This document shows positions 1 to 8,600 of a stretch of DNA of 64,000 bases, piece after piece (the stretch's first letter is position 1; every line of letters starts with the position of its first letter). Source of the DNA: Chromatium okenii (GTDB lineage Bacteria > Pseudomonadota > Gammaproteobacteria > Chromatiales > Chromatiaceae). Location: NCBI RefSeq assembly GCF_002958735.1, contig NZ_PPGH01000035.1, positions 522,001 to 586,000 of the forward strand. Direction: 5' to 3'. A model generated the notes under the pieces. The model saw nothing but the letters and a program-made list of their open reading frames with translations. It had not been told where the DNA came from and searched no databases. Made by a program: the position numbers and the translations under genes.

Positions 1-894
1 ATTCCGATAGATGACGAATGGCAACCTGAACAAACGGCAGCGATCGTTCAAGCCGCGCTGGCGCAGGGCATTCGCTTTTTTGTCTCGACGCATCCATCGA
101 ATTGCGCGGTGGAAAGTGTGCACCTGTTCGCCGATGCGCAGGCGCTATTGATTAGCACTGCGTCAACCACGCCGGTGCTGACCGGGCGCGATGACGGGAT
201 TTTGCGCATTGTTCCTGATGTCATTCAAGAGCAACGCGCCATTGCGGATTATGTCAACACGCTGCCGGGCAAGCGGCTGTTGGTGTTGCAGGACACCGGA
301 AATCTGGCTTATTCCGCGCCGGGGTTCGCTGCCTTTGCCGCTAAATTGAGCACCGTTAACCACTGGCAGCTTGACCATCACGCCATGTTGATGTCGGCAT
401 TTAATCCCGAACAAGAGCGCCAGCTAATGGCGCAACCCTTTGATGCGCTTTATATTCTTGGCGGCAGTTTTCAAAGCGACATCGGCAACATCGCCCAGCT
501 TTTTCATCATTTCCACCCTGACGCGCCGATTGTGCTCACGCCTTGGGCGCGTTCTCCCGCCATTCTGGAAACCGCTGGCGACGCCATTGACCACATCATT
601 TTGGCAAGCACCTATCCGCCGCGTGAAGTAAACACGGAAATTGATCACTACTTCAATCGCTTCGCCGCTCGCTTTGGCTATAAACCGCACGCGATGACGA
701 TTGAAGTGCGGCAGGCGCTGGAGCTGCTCGATCAAGCATTTGCGCTGGGATACGACACGCCGGAAGCGGTTAAACGCTATTTGCTGGGAACGCCAACGCA
801 TCACACGAGTTTAGGCATCATCAGTTTTGACCGCTTTGGCGATGTGACGCGACCCTATTATTTCATTCGAGATTTACGGAACGAATTGAAATGA
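1..894 (+). CDS. ABC-type substrate-binding protein, 5' end cut by window
   Basis: The reading frame is open from base 1 and the N-terminus lies outside the window. The visible ~297 residues resemble the second half of a periplasmic binding protein of the Leu/Ile/Val or urea/amide type: alternating beta/alpha segments, a run ending in LLVLQDTGNLAYSAPGF, and LYILGGSFQSDIGNIAQLF. The stop overlaps the start of the hybrid kinase by 4 bp (ATGA), so the two are translationally coupled. I infer that it serves the kinase as a ligand sensor rather than a transporter, since no permease or ATPase gene is visible. The ligand is unknown. A GTG at 109 is internal and is not the true start. Confidence 0.6.
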   Translation: MPIDDEWQPEQTAAIVQAALAQGIRFFVSTHPSNCAVESVHLFADAQALLISTASTTPVLTGRDDGILRIVPDVIQEQRAIADYVNTLPGKRLLVLQDTGNLAYSAPGFAAFAAKLSTVNHWQLDHHAMLMSAFNPEQERQLMAQPFDALYILGGSFQSDIGNIAQLFHHFHPDAPIVLTPWARSPAILETAGDAIDHIILASTYPPREVNTEIDHYFNRFAARFGYKPHAMTIEVRQALELLDQAFALGYDTPEAVKRYLLGTPTHHTSLGIISFDRFGDVTRPYYFIRDLRNELK

Positions 895-3758
895 CACTGC
901 CGCACCGCCTCGCCTTTGGACGCTACAACCTGCTGCTAGAAGCAGTGGCGCTGCTACTGACTTCGATCATTTTGTTTCTCGCCGTGTGGTTCACCTTGAC
1001 CAAACTGAACCAGAAATATCTGGATTTGCGGTTGGCCGAAGCCTCGAGAGTGCATCTGTTTTTGAAACAACACCTTAACGACTCACAGGCGGCGCTGGCA
1101 TCTTTCATCAAACTGCCGGATGCGGAACGCACGCCAAAGGTGATTGCACTGTTTTCTACTTTTTCAGAGATTTATCGGATAGATCAAGACCTGCGCATTG
1201 CCCAAATTTACAAAGCCGGTTCACAGATCAGAACCTTTGTCGGCTTTTCTTTTGCGACCAGCAAACTGAGTCGCTATCTCGCAGCTAACGGCGAACGCGG
1301 CAATTTTTCTGAAATCATGCGCGGCTATGAGGATGATTTGCCAAGCATTTATCTCAACATTGCGGCAGGCGATCATCTGTATCTCGGACGCCTTAATCTC
1401 GATTATGTCCAGAACTTTCTGACGCAATTTTCCGGTTACTCCGGCACTCCGGTGCTGCTCGTCGCGCAAGATGGTTTCGTCATGCTCGCCAGCGATCCCA
1501 CGCTGCGCATTCTCGCCCTTGATCTCAAACACTGGACACAACCGCCCTCGCCGTATCGAACCTTGACTGCGGGCGGACGGCACTGGATTCCCGTGATTTC
1601 TGCGCCCGGCGTACTGGGAGCGCGGATCGTGACTCTGATTCCCACCGAAGTGCTCGACACCCAGCGCAATGCACTGTTGTTCTTTTTGGTCACGTTTATC
1701 GGCGTGTCATTGTTGGTGCGGGTGTTCAAAAATATGCACTTAAATCGCCTGTTTACGCGCCCCATCGCCACTTTTGCCGCCAAGATGCGTGATTTAGAGC
1801 ACGGCAACGCCATCGGCGACAGCGTCAACATCAACTATCGTTTCAAAGAGTTGGCGGATATTGATGTTCATTTTCGCGCCATGGCTGCCGCCATCGCCCA
1901 GCGCGAGCAATCCCTGCGCGAGAGCGAGCAGAAATATCGCGTTCTGACCGAGAACATCAAAGACGTGGTGTGGACGCTTGATGTCGCAACCATGCGTTTT
2001 CTGTATGTCAGTCCGGCAGTTGAGGCGCTGCGTGGTTTCACAGCGGATGAAATCATGGCCGCGCCGGTGGATGCAGCACTGATGCCGGAAATGGGCGAAC
2101 AATTGAAGGCGCTCGTCCGCCAACGGGCAGCGGCGCTGCTTGTTGGGAAAATGCCTGCCGAGCATTTTTATTGCGATGAGATCGAGCAGCCGCGCAAAGA
2201 TGGCACGACCGTTTGGACCGAAGTCGTTACCAGTTATTGGCACAATGAACTGGCTGATCGCGTGGAGCTGCATGGCGTGACCCGCGACATCAGCGAGCGC
2301 AAACGGGCGGAAGCGGCGCTGATTGTGGCGAAACAGCAAGCCGAAGCTGCCAACTGCGCCAAATCAATGTTTCTCGCCAATATGAGCCACGAGATTCGCA
2401 CTCCGCTGAATGCAATTTTAGGTTTTGCGCAGGTGCTGGCGCGAGATAACAGTTTGAATGCAATACAAAACAAGAGTTTAAATACCATTTTGCGCAGCGG
2501 CGAACATCTGCTGTCGCTGATTAACGACATTTTGGACATGGCAAAAATTGAAGCTGGGCGGGTGCATTTGCGCAACGCGCCGTTCGATTTGAGCGGATTG
2601 CTCGCGGAGATTGAAGGGCTGTTTTGGCAGCGCACCCGTGAACACAATTTGACGTTGAGCGTGGAGACAGCGGGATTGCCGCCGCAGGTGTTGGGCGATG
2701 CGCTGCGGTTGCGGCAGGTGCTCATCAATTTGGTCGGAAATGCCGTGAAGTTCACGTTGGTTGGCATCGTGAAGTTGCGAGTAGAAGCCGTTGCAGAAGG
2801 ATTTGCGTTTGCAATCAGTGATACCGGCGTTGGAATCGACACGAGCGAGCTGGCGCAAATTTTTGAGCCGTTTACCCAGACAACCAGCGGTCAAAAAATG
2901 CTAGGCGGCACTGGGCTGGGTTTAGCGTTGAGTCACCAACTGGTGCGCTTGATGGGCGGACAGCTCATCGCAGAAAGTATTCCAAACGTAGGCAGTTGTT
3001 TTTCTTTTACTTTGCCATTGACCGCCATTGCTGCGCCGCGCCAGCCTGCGCCTGCAACGTTGCATCCAGTGATCGGGCTGCAACCGCAGCAGCCGCGCTG
3101 CCGCGTGTTAATCGTTGATGATTTTGCCGATAACCGTGAACCGCTGCGGGCGCTGCTGGAGTCGCTCAATCCGCAGCCGCCAGTGTTGGAATTCCGCGAG
3201 GCAAGTAACGGACAGGAAGCGATTGCGCTGTGGGAAGTGTGGCAACCGCAGGTAATTTTCATGGATATGCGAATGCCAGTGCTGTCGGGCGAAGAGGCGA
3301 CGCGCCACATCAAAATGTGCATGGCGGCGCGACCAGAAACAGTGCGTTCGGTGATTGTGGCGTTGACTGCCAGCGCCTTAGAAGATGATCGTCAGCACAT
3401 TTTGAGCTGCGGATGCGATGAATTTGCGCGCAAACCTTTTCGTGCCGAGGAGCTGTTTGGCATTTTAGAGCGCCTCACGTCGCTGCAATTTATTCGCGCC
3501 GAAACGCTGCCGTCTGCGCCAATGTTGCTGGCAACAGAAGAAGTCATCGCACGATTTGAGAAGTGTGCAGTCACTTGGCGCGATGCGTTGCAACAGGCAG
3601 TGGAAGTGGGTGATTTTGATCAAATTCAAGAGCGACTTAAATCGCTGGCAGACAGCGATCCTGTGCTGTATGACACGCTGGCGCATTGGGCGGATCGTTA
3701 TGATTTGGATGTGCTGATGGGTTTGTGGGCTGCCGACGCAGTGACGGATCAATCTTGA
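891..3758 (+). CDS. Hybrid sensor histidine kinase (Cache-like, HAMP, PAS, HisKA, HATPase, REC)
   Basis: A 955-residue membrane sensor kinase. Order: TM helix ~13-36, extracytoplasmic sensor ~37-258 (Cache-like by position), TM helix ~261-280, HAMP ~283-335, PAS ~345-470, HisKA with the phospho-accepting His at ~500 ([15 protein letters not shown]), HATPase (NLVGNAVKF, DTGVGI, GTGLGL) and a receiver with Asp at ~792 (VIFMDMRMP) and KPF. About 90 residues follow the receiver without a recognisable HPT histidine. The ATG overlaps the stop of the upstream binding protein, which suggests a binding-protein/kinase sensory pair. No cognate response regulator is adjacent. The ligand is not predictable from sequence. 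Confidence 0.9.
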   Translation: MTLPHRLAFGRYNLLLEAVALLLTSIILFLAVWFTLTKLNQKYLDLRLAEASRVHLFLKQHLNDSQAALASFIKLPDAERTPKVIALFSTFSEIYRIDQDLRIAQIYKAGSQIRTFVGFSFATSKLSRYLAANGERGNFSEIMRGYEDDLPSIYLNIAAGDHLYLGRLNLDYVQNFLTQFSGYSGTPVLLVAQDGFVMLASDPTLRILALDLKHWTQPPSPYRTLTAGGRHWIPVISAPGVLGARIVTLIPTEVLDTQRNALLFFLVTFIGVSLLVRVFKNMHLNRLFTRPIATFAAKMRDLEHGNAIGDSVNINYRFKELADIDVHFRAMAAAIAQREQSLRESEQKYRVLTENIKDVVWTLDVATMRFLYVSPAVEALRGFTADEIMAAPVDAALMPEMGEQLKALVRQRAAALLVGKMPAEHFYCDEIEQPRKDGTTVWTEVVTSYWHNELADRVELHGVTRDISERKRAEAALIVAKQQAEAANCAKSMFLANMSHEIRTPLNAILGFAQVLARDNSLNAIQNKSLNTILRSGEHLLSLINDILDMAKIEAGRVHLRNAPFDLSGLLAEIEGLFWQRTREHNLTLSVETAGLPPQVLGDALRLRQVLINLVGNAVKFTLVGIVKLRVEAVAEGFAFAISDTGVGIDTSELAQIFEPFTQTTSGQKMLGGTGLGLALSHQLVRLMGGQLIAESIPNVGSCFSFTLPLTAIAAPRQPAPATLHPVIGLQPQQPRCRVLIVDDFADNREPLRALLESLNPQPPVLEFREASNGQEAIALWEVWQPQVIFMDMRMPVLSGEEATRHIKMCMAARPETVRSVIVALTASALEDDRQHILSCGCDEFARKPFRAEELFGILERLTSLQFIRAETLPSAPMLLATEEVIARFEKCAVTWRDALQQAVEVGDFDQIQERLKSLADSDPVLYDTLAHWADRYDLDVLMGLWAADAVTDQS

Positions 3759-3825
3759 TCTGCGCCATTTTTAGCAATCACCGACATGATCTCAGCGGTT
3801 CGCGCCCTGTATCAGCAACAGCTAC

Positions 3826-3842
3826 TATAGAACGCTTCTATA
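3826..3842. promoter_or_regulatory. Perfect 7-bp inverted repeat upstream of glgP
   Basis: TATAGAA-CGC-TTCTATA is a perfect palindrome centred about 36 bp before the glycogen phosphorylase ATG. It could be an operator or include a -10 element. It stands alone and no regulator is implied. Confidence 0.3.
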
Positions 3843-3869
3843 CATGATCTATTTAGGAACCTACGGCGC

Positions 3870-6373
3870 ATGTCTCCTTTGACCGACCTCATTCAGAACC
3901 ACCCAAACGCGCAAATTTTTGATTTACCGCCTTTGCCATTAGATGCCGAAGGGCTAGCGGAGGATTTTCGGCGTTATTACACCCACACCCTTGGGCGGGA
4001 TCGTGACGCGCAAACCATTTATTACGCTTATAAGGCGATCTCACTGACGTTGCGTGATCGTTTGGTGGAACGCTGGCGGCTGACTCGTCAAGCCTATGAC
4101 GAAGCGGATTGCAAACGCACTTATTACTTGTCGCTGGAGTTTTTGATGGGACGGGCGCTGTCAAATGCGATGCTTAATCTCGGCATCAATAACGCAGCAG
4201 AACAGGGGCTTTATGGCATGGGGCTGGCGCTGGAAGAAATCGCCAGCAACGAACCCGATGCCGGTCTCGGCAACGGCGGTTTGGGACGACTCGCCGCCTG
4301 TTTTCTGGATTCCTGCGCCACGTTGCAACTGCCGGTACGCGGTTATGGACTGCGTTATGAATACGGCATGTTTCGTCAGTTGATTGAAAACAATGAACAA
4401 TTGGAAGAGCCGGATCATTGGCTGCGCGACGGCAATCCGTGGGAAATGGAACGCCCAGAATTTACCCAGCGCATTCCTTTTGGTGGACGCACCGAAACCA
4501 GCACCGACCGATTTGGACGGAAAACCGTGCGCTGGGTGGATACCAATGATGTGCTCGCCGTGCCTTACGATGTGCCCGTGCCCGGTTATCGCAACGACAC
4601 CGTGAACACGCTGCGGTTGTGGAAATCGGCAGCGACGGATGAATTCAATCTCGACGAATTCAACGCGGGCAGCTATCCCGAATCAGTGGCGCAGAAGAAT
4701 GAAGCCGAGCACATCACGATGGTGCTCTATCCGAATGACGCCAGCGAATGCGGTAAAGAATTGCGCTTGCGCCAGCAGTTTTTCCTCGCCAGCGCCAGCA
4801 TCAAAGATGTGTTGCGCGATTGGATTCGTTTGCATGGCAATGATTTCACCCGCTTTGCGGAACTGAACTGCTTCCAACTCAACGACACCCATCCCGCAGT
4901 TTCGGTCGCCGAACTGATGCGCCAGCTCATGGACGAGCACGATTTAGATTGGGATACCGCGTGGCCGATCGTGCGGCAAACGATGGCGTACACCAATCAC
5001 ACGCTGCTGCCGGAAGCGTTGGAACGCTGGCCAGTGCGTCTGTTCCGCAACTTGCTGCCGCGCATTCTGGAAATTATCTTTGAAATCAACGCCCGCTTTT
5101 TGGCAGAAGTGGCGACCCGCTGGCCGGGCGACAACGAGCGCCAGCGCCGAATGTCCTTGATTGAAGAAGGTTATGACCCGCAGGTGCGGATGGCCTATCT
5201 CGCCATTGTCGGCAGCTTCTCGGTCAACGGCGTTGCGGCGCTGCATTCGGAATTGTTGATCGACGGACTATTCCGCGATTTCCATGATTTATGGCCGAAG
5301 AAATTTAATAACAAAACCAATGGCGTCACCAGCGGCGCTGGCTGGCGATGTGCAATCCCGGACTGCGCGATCTGCTCAACGAAACGATTGGCACGGATTG
5401 GGTGCGCGATCTCAGCCAGCTCAAACAATTGGAACCCTACGCTGATGATCCGGCGTTCCGCGCCCGCTGGCACGACATCAAACAGGACAATAAGCGCCGT
5501 CTCGCCGAGCACGTCGCGCAGCTCTGTCGCGTGGATTTCCCGTTGAACGGCATTTTTGATGTGCAGGTCAAGCGCATTCACGAATACAAGCGCCAGCTCC
5601 TCAACGTTCTCCACGTCGTGCATCTGTACAACCGCATCAAACGCGGCGACACGTCTAATTGGACGCCGCGCTGCGTGTTGATTGGTGGCAAGGCAGCGCC
5701 CGGTTACGTGATGGCCAAGCAAATTATCAAGCTGATCAATCACGTTGCCCGTTCGATCAACAACGATCCGATGACCAACGGTTTGCTGCGCGTGGCATTT
5801 ATGCCGGATTACCGCGTCTCGCTGATGGAGGTTATCGCGCCCGGTACGGATTTATCTGAACAGATTTCGACTGCGGGCAAGGAAGCGTCTGGCACCGGCA
5901 ACATGAAATTCATGATGAACGGCGCAATCACCATCGGCACGCTGGATGGCGCGAATATCGAAATCCGCGAGCAGGTCGGTGAAGACAATTTCTTCCTGTT
6001 TGGCATGACCGCTGCGGGCGTGGAAGCGCGCCGCCATCATTATGATCCCAACGGCATCATCGCCAGCGATCCGGCGTTGCTGGAGGTGATGAATTTGCTG
6101 GAATCTGGACATTTCAATCAGTTCGCGCCCGGCGTGTTCGATCAGGTCATTTTGTCCATTCGCAACCCGCATGATCCGTGGATGACGGCAGCAGATTTCC
6201 GCAGCTATATCGACATGCAGGAGCAAGCTGCGGCAGCGTATCGGAATCGAGAACGCTGGCTGCGGATGAGCATTTTGAATACTGCTCGCAGCGGTCATTT
6301 TTCATCAGACCGCACCATTGCCGAATACAGCCGTGACATCTGGCATCTCGACGCAATTCCGCCCAAAGACTAA
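3870..6373 (+). pseudogene. glgP: Glycogen/alpha-glucan phosphorylase, one frameshift
   Basis: Glycogen phosphorylase (GT35) releases glucose-1-phosphate from storage glucan using PLP. The first frame runs 3870 to ~5328 and the second from ~5329 to 6373. They join at NKTNGVT/QRRWLAMCNP if one base missing near 5329-5331 is restored, giving ~834 residues, normal for the family. Family motifs sit on both sides: YYLSLEFLMGR, NDTHPA, EASGTGNMKFMMNG (PLP lysine ~680 in restored numbering) and GTLDGANIEI. As written, the first product ends at 5546 after about 73 nonsense residues. The simplest reading is a one-base sequencing deletion in an intact gene. It sits alone, without other glycogen genes. 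Confidence 0.92.
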
Positions 6374-6460
6374 CGATTGTTGATTGCGGCGCATCTGGCA
6401 GCAGATGCGCCACGCACTTGGCAAGCGGCAGCCGCTATACCGCAACAGGCATTCGCTTTA

Positions 6461-7756
6461 ATGACACAACCATTTGATAATAATAAAAATAACGCTGAAA
6501 CTACTGCAACCGGTACGGTATTGATCGTCGAAGACAGTCGCGCCATGCGCAGCCTGTTATCCGCTTATCTCGATGATGTTCATCACTTAAACACCGTAGA
6601 AACCGGATCATTTGCGGAAGCCGAGCGCGAACTTAAACAGGATGCGACGCGGTTTTTTACTGCGGTGTTGGATTTGCATTTGCCTGACGCGCCACACGGT
6701 GAAGTCGTCGATTTGCTGCGGCGTTACCACATTCCGGTCATCGTGTTGACTGGCTCGCTGGACATGAAGCAGCGCGAAATGATGTTGTCGAAGCAGGTCG
6801 TTGATTACTTCATCAAGCACAATCGCAATGAAATTGAGCAAGTGGCACAAACACTTAATCGACTGTGGCACAACCGCCAAGTCAAGGTGCTGGTGGTTGA
6901 TGATTCGCCCAGTTTTCGCAGTTATTTGCAAAGTTTGCTCAACAGTTATCGCTATCAAACGCTGGCGGCTTGCAATGGTCGTGAGGCGCTCGAATTGCTG
7001 GCGCAGTACCCGGACATCAGCTTGATTATTACTGATGTCAATATGCCAGAAATGAATGGGTTAGAGCTGATTGAGACCATTCGCCAAGAGCATCGCCGCG
7101 AGGATTTAGCCATCATTGGCATGTCAGATGCGTCACGTCCCGGACTTCCGGCGCTGCTGCTGAAAACTGGCGCGAACGACTTCATCGCTAAACCATTTCA
7201 AGCCGAAGAGTTTTTCTGCCGCGTCAGTCAAAACACCAACATGATTGATTACGTTCGGCAACTGCGCGAAGCCGCCACCCGTGATTTTTTAACTGGAATT
7301 TCCAATCGCCGTCACGCACTGGAGCTGGCGGAATCGCTCCACGCCAACGCGCTGCGCGGTCATTTTAAGATTGCGCTCGGCATGATCGATGTCGATCACT
7401 TCAAACGGGTCAACGACAATTTTGGTCATTTGGCTGGCGACGAGGCACTCAAAATCATCGCAGCAATGCTACAAAAAACACTGCGTGCCTCGGACATCGT
7501 TGGGCGTTATGGCGGTGAAGAGTTCATCTGCGTCGTCGTGCTTAAACGCAATGACGATGCAAAGTTGGTGTTTGAACGCATTCGCGCCACCATTGCCGGA
7601 CTTCATTTTCAAACCGCTGGAATGGCGGTTCCATTAGCGGTGAGCGTGGGCTTTACCACTGAATTAGAAGGAAGTTTGCTACAAATGATTGCCCGTGCCG
7701 ATAGCGCGGTGTATCAAGCGAAAGATGCAGGACGCAATCGCGTTATTCGTCATTAA
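6461..7756 (+). CDS. Diguanylate cyclase response regulator, REC-REC-GGDEF
   Basis: A 431-residue soluble regulator that should make c-di-GMP from two GTP. REC1 starts at VLIVEDS with acceptor Asp ~71 (VLDLHLPD). REC2 starts at VLVVDDSPSF with Asp ~192 (IITDVNMPEMNG). The GGDEF domain has GRYGGEEF (~349-356) and an RASD I-site five residues before GGEEF, so both catalysis and product inhibition are expected. I chose ATG 6461 because the TTG at 6377 lies right behind the glgP stop and would add 28 residues outside the receiver fold. A hairpin terminator follows. With the HD-GYP protein at 48870 it gives the window both synthesis and hydrolysis of c-di-GMP. Confidence 0.9.
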   Translation: MTQPFDNNKNNAETTATGTVLIVEDSRAMRSLLSAYLDDVHHLNTVETGSFAEAERELKQDATRFFTAVLDLHLPDAPHGEVVDLLRRYHIPVIVLTGSLDMKQREMMLSKQVVDYFIKHNRNEIEQVAQTLNRLWHNRQVKVLVVDDSPSFRSYLQSLLNSYRYQTLAACNGREALELLAQYPDISLIITDVNMPEMNGLELIETIRQEHRREDLAIIGMSDASRPGLPALLLKTGANDFIAKPFQAEEFFCRVSQNTNMIDYVRQLREAATRDFLTGISNRRHALELAESLHANALRGHFKIALGMIDVDHFKRVNDNFGHLAGDEALKIIAAMLQKTLRASDIVGRYGGEEFICVVVLKRNDDAKLVFERIRATIAGLHFQTAGMAVPLAVSVGFTTELEGSLLQMIARADSAVYQAKDAGRNRVIRH

Positions 7757-7781
7757 ACGCTGCATTTTTTGGAATTCACGC

Positions 7782-7813
7782 AAGCTGACGACTTCAGGGT
7801 GTCAGCTTTTTTT
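7782..7813 (+). terminator. Rho-independent terminator after the GGDEF gene
   Basis: Stem AAGCTGAC (7782-7789) pairs with GTCAGCTT (7801-7808) around an 11-nt loop, and a T tract continues to 7813. It lies 25 bp after the stop codon. Confidence 0.85.
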
Positions 7814-7860
7814 ACACCTTGGCGTCATATATTCAAGCCATGTTTTTAACTGAATGATTT

Positions 7861-7882
7861 GTATCAAATTAAAATTTGGTAC
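7861..7882. promoter_or_regulatory. Palindrome 1 upstream of the cohesin-like gene
   Basis: A near-perfect 22-bp palindrome in AT-rich DNA: TATCAAATT (7862-7870) faces AATTTGGTA (7873-7881) with one G:T-type mismatch. It shares its half-site with the palindrome at 7908-7929, as expected for paired operator sites. Confidence 0.45.
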
Positions 7883-7907
7883 TTTTTTTGCATTTTTATT
7901 TGTGCGA

Positions 7908-7929
7908 TTACCAAATAAGAATTTGGTAA
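7908..7929. promoter_or_regulatory. Palindrome 2 upstream of the cohesin-like gene
   Basis: TTACCAAAT (7908-7916) and ATTTGGTAA (7921-7929) form a perfect 9-bp inverted repeat with a 4-bp spacer. It has the same core (CCAAAT/ATTTGG) as the palindrome at 7861-7882. The centres are about 47 bp apart, and the second lies ~57 bp before the ATG at 7987. Probably an operator pair for the 7987-11336 operon. Confidence 0.5.
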
Positions 7930-7986
7930 CACATTAAGTCACACTTTGATTGATCGTTATTTTTAAGTGAATAGGAGTTCGTTTTT

Positions 7987-8598
7987 ATGAATATCAACCA
8001 AATGATACCCATAACTGTATTGCTGTTTGCGCTTTCGACACCAGCAGCCGCCAGTCTGGTTTTTAACATTGATTTTGGTCGAGATAACGATGACAGCATT
8101 TTTAATCTTGGCTTTAATGAAACAACGTGGGCAGATATTTATGTCTCTGGAGTTGAAGCTCCGGGCTTGATCAGCATGGGTTTTGAACTTGCTTATGACA
8201 GCAGCGCCTTAGAAATTCTCAGTGCAAATGCAGATGGCTGGAATTTTTCTAATATCTCATTTGGTCATTCACCTTTAACGGCAAGTGCAGGAATGTTATT
8301 CGATACGTTTATCAGAGATAACATTCTGTTGGCGAGTGTGCAATTCAAGGGAATTGCCGCTACAGCAACGACAACGGCATTAACGCTGTTTGGTAATAAC
8401 TTCGTTTTAGAAAACGGAGTGAGTTTAGATTCTCAGTTGCCGACGAGTGGCGTTGAATTAACACAGGTTGCTGTTGCAGGTAATCCCGCGTCAGGAACGG
8501 TCATTCCCCAACCCGGTTTACTGTGGTTATTAGCCTCTGGTTTATTAGGGCTGCTGCTCGCAAAAAACCGTCTTGAACTGCGCACCAAGGAGCAATAA
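7987..8598 (+). CDS. Secreted cohesin-like domain protein with PEP-CTERM-like anchor
   Basis: 203 residues. A signal peptide (MNINQMIPITVLLFALSTPAAA) is followed by one beta-rich domain (~25-165). Its segments GLISMGFELAYDSSALEILSA and ILLASVQFKGIAATATTTALTL match the cohesin-type pattern (yDpsvLe ... latltFka). The C-terminus has P-Q-P, a hydrophobic helix (GLLWLLASGLLGLLLA) and a basic tail KNR, the architecture of PEP-CTERM sorting signals, with PQP instead of the usual PEP. A good ribosome site (AGGAG) precedes the ATG. The stop lies 2 bp before the subtilisin ATG. I infer a surface anchor that captures the dockerin of the next protein. The cohesin call is by pattern only. Confidence 0.55.
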   Translation: MNINQMIPITVLLFALSTPAAASLVFNIDFGRDNDDSIFNLGFNETTWADIYVSGVEAPGLISMGFELAYDSSALEILSANADGWNFSNISFGHSPLTASAGMLFDTFIRDNILLASVQFKGIAATATTTALTLFGNNFVLENGVSLDSQLPTSGVELTQVAVAGNPASGTVIPQPGLLWLLASGLLGLLLAKNRLELRTKEQ

Positions 8599-8600
8599 CC

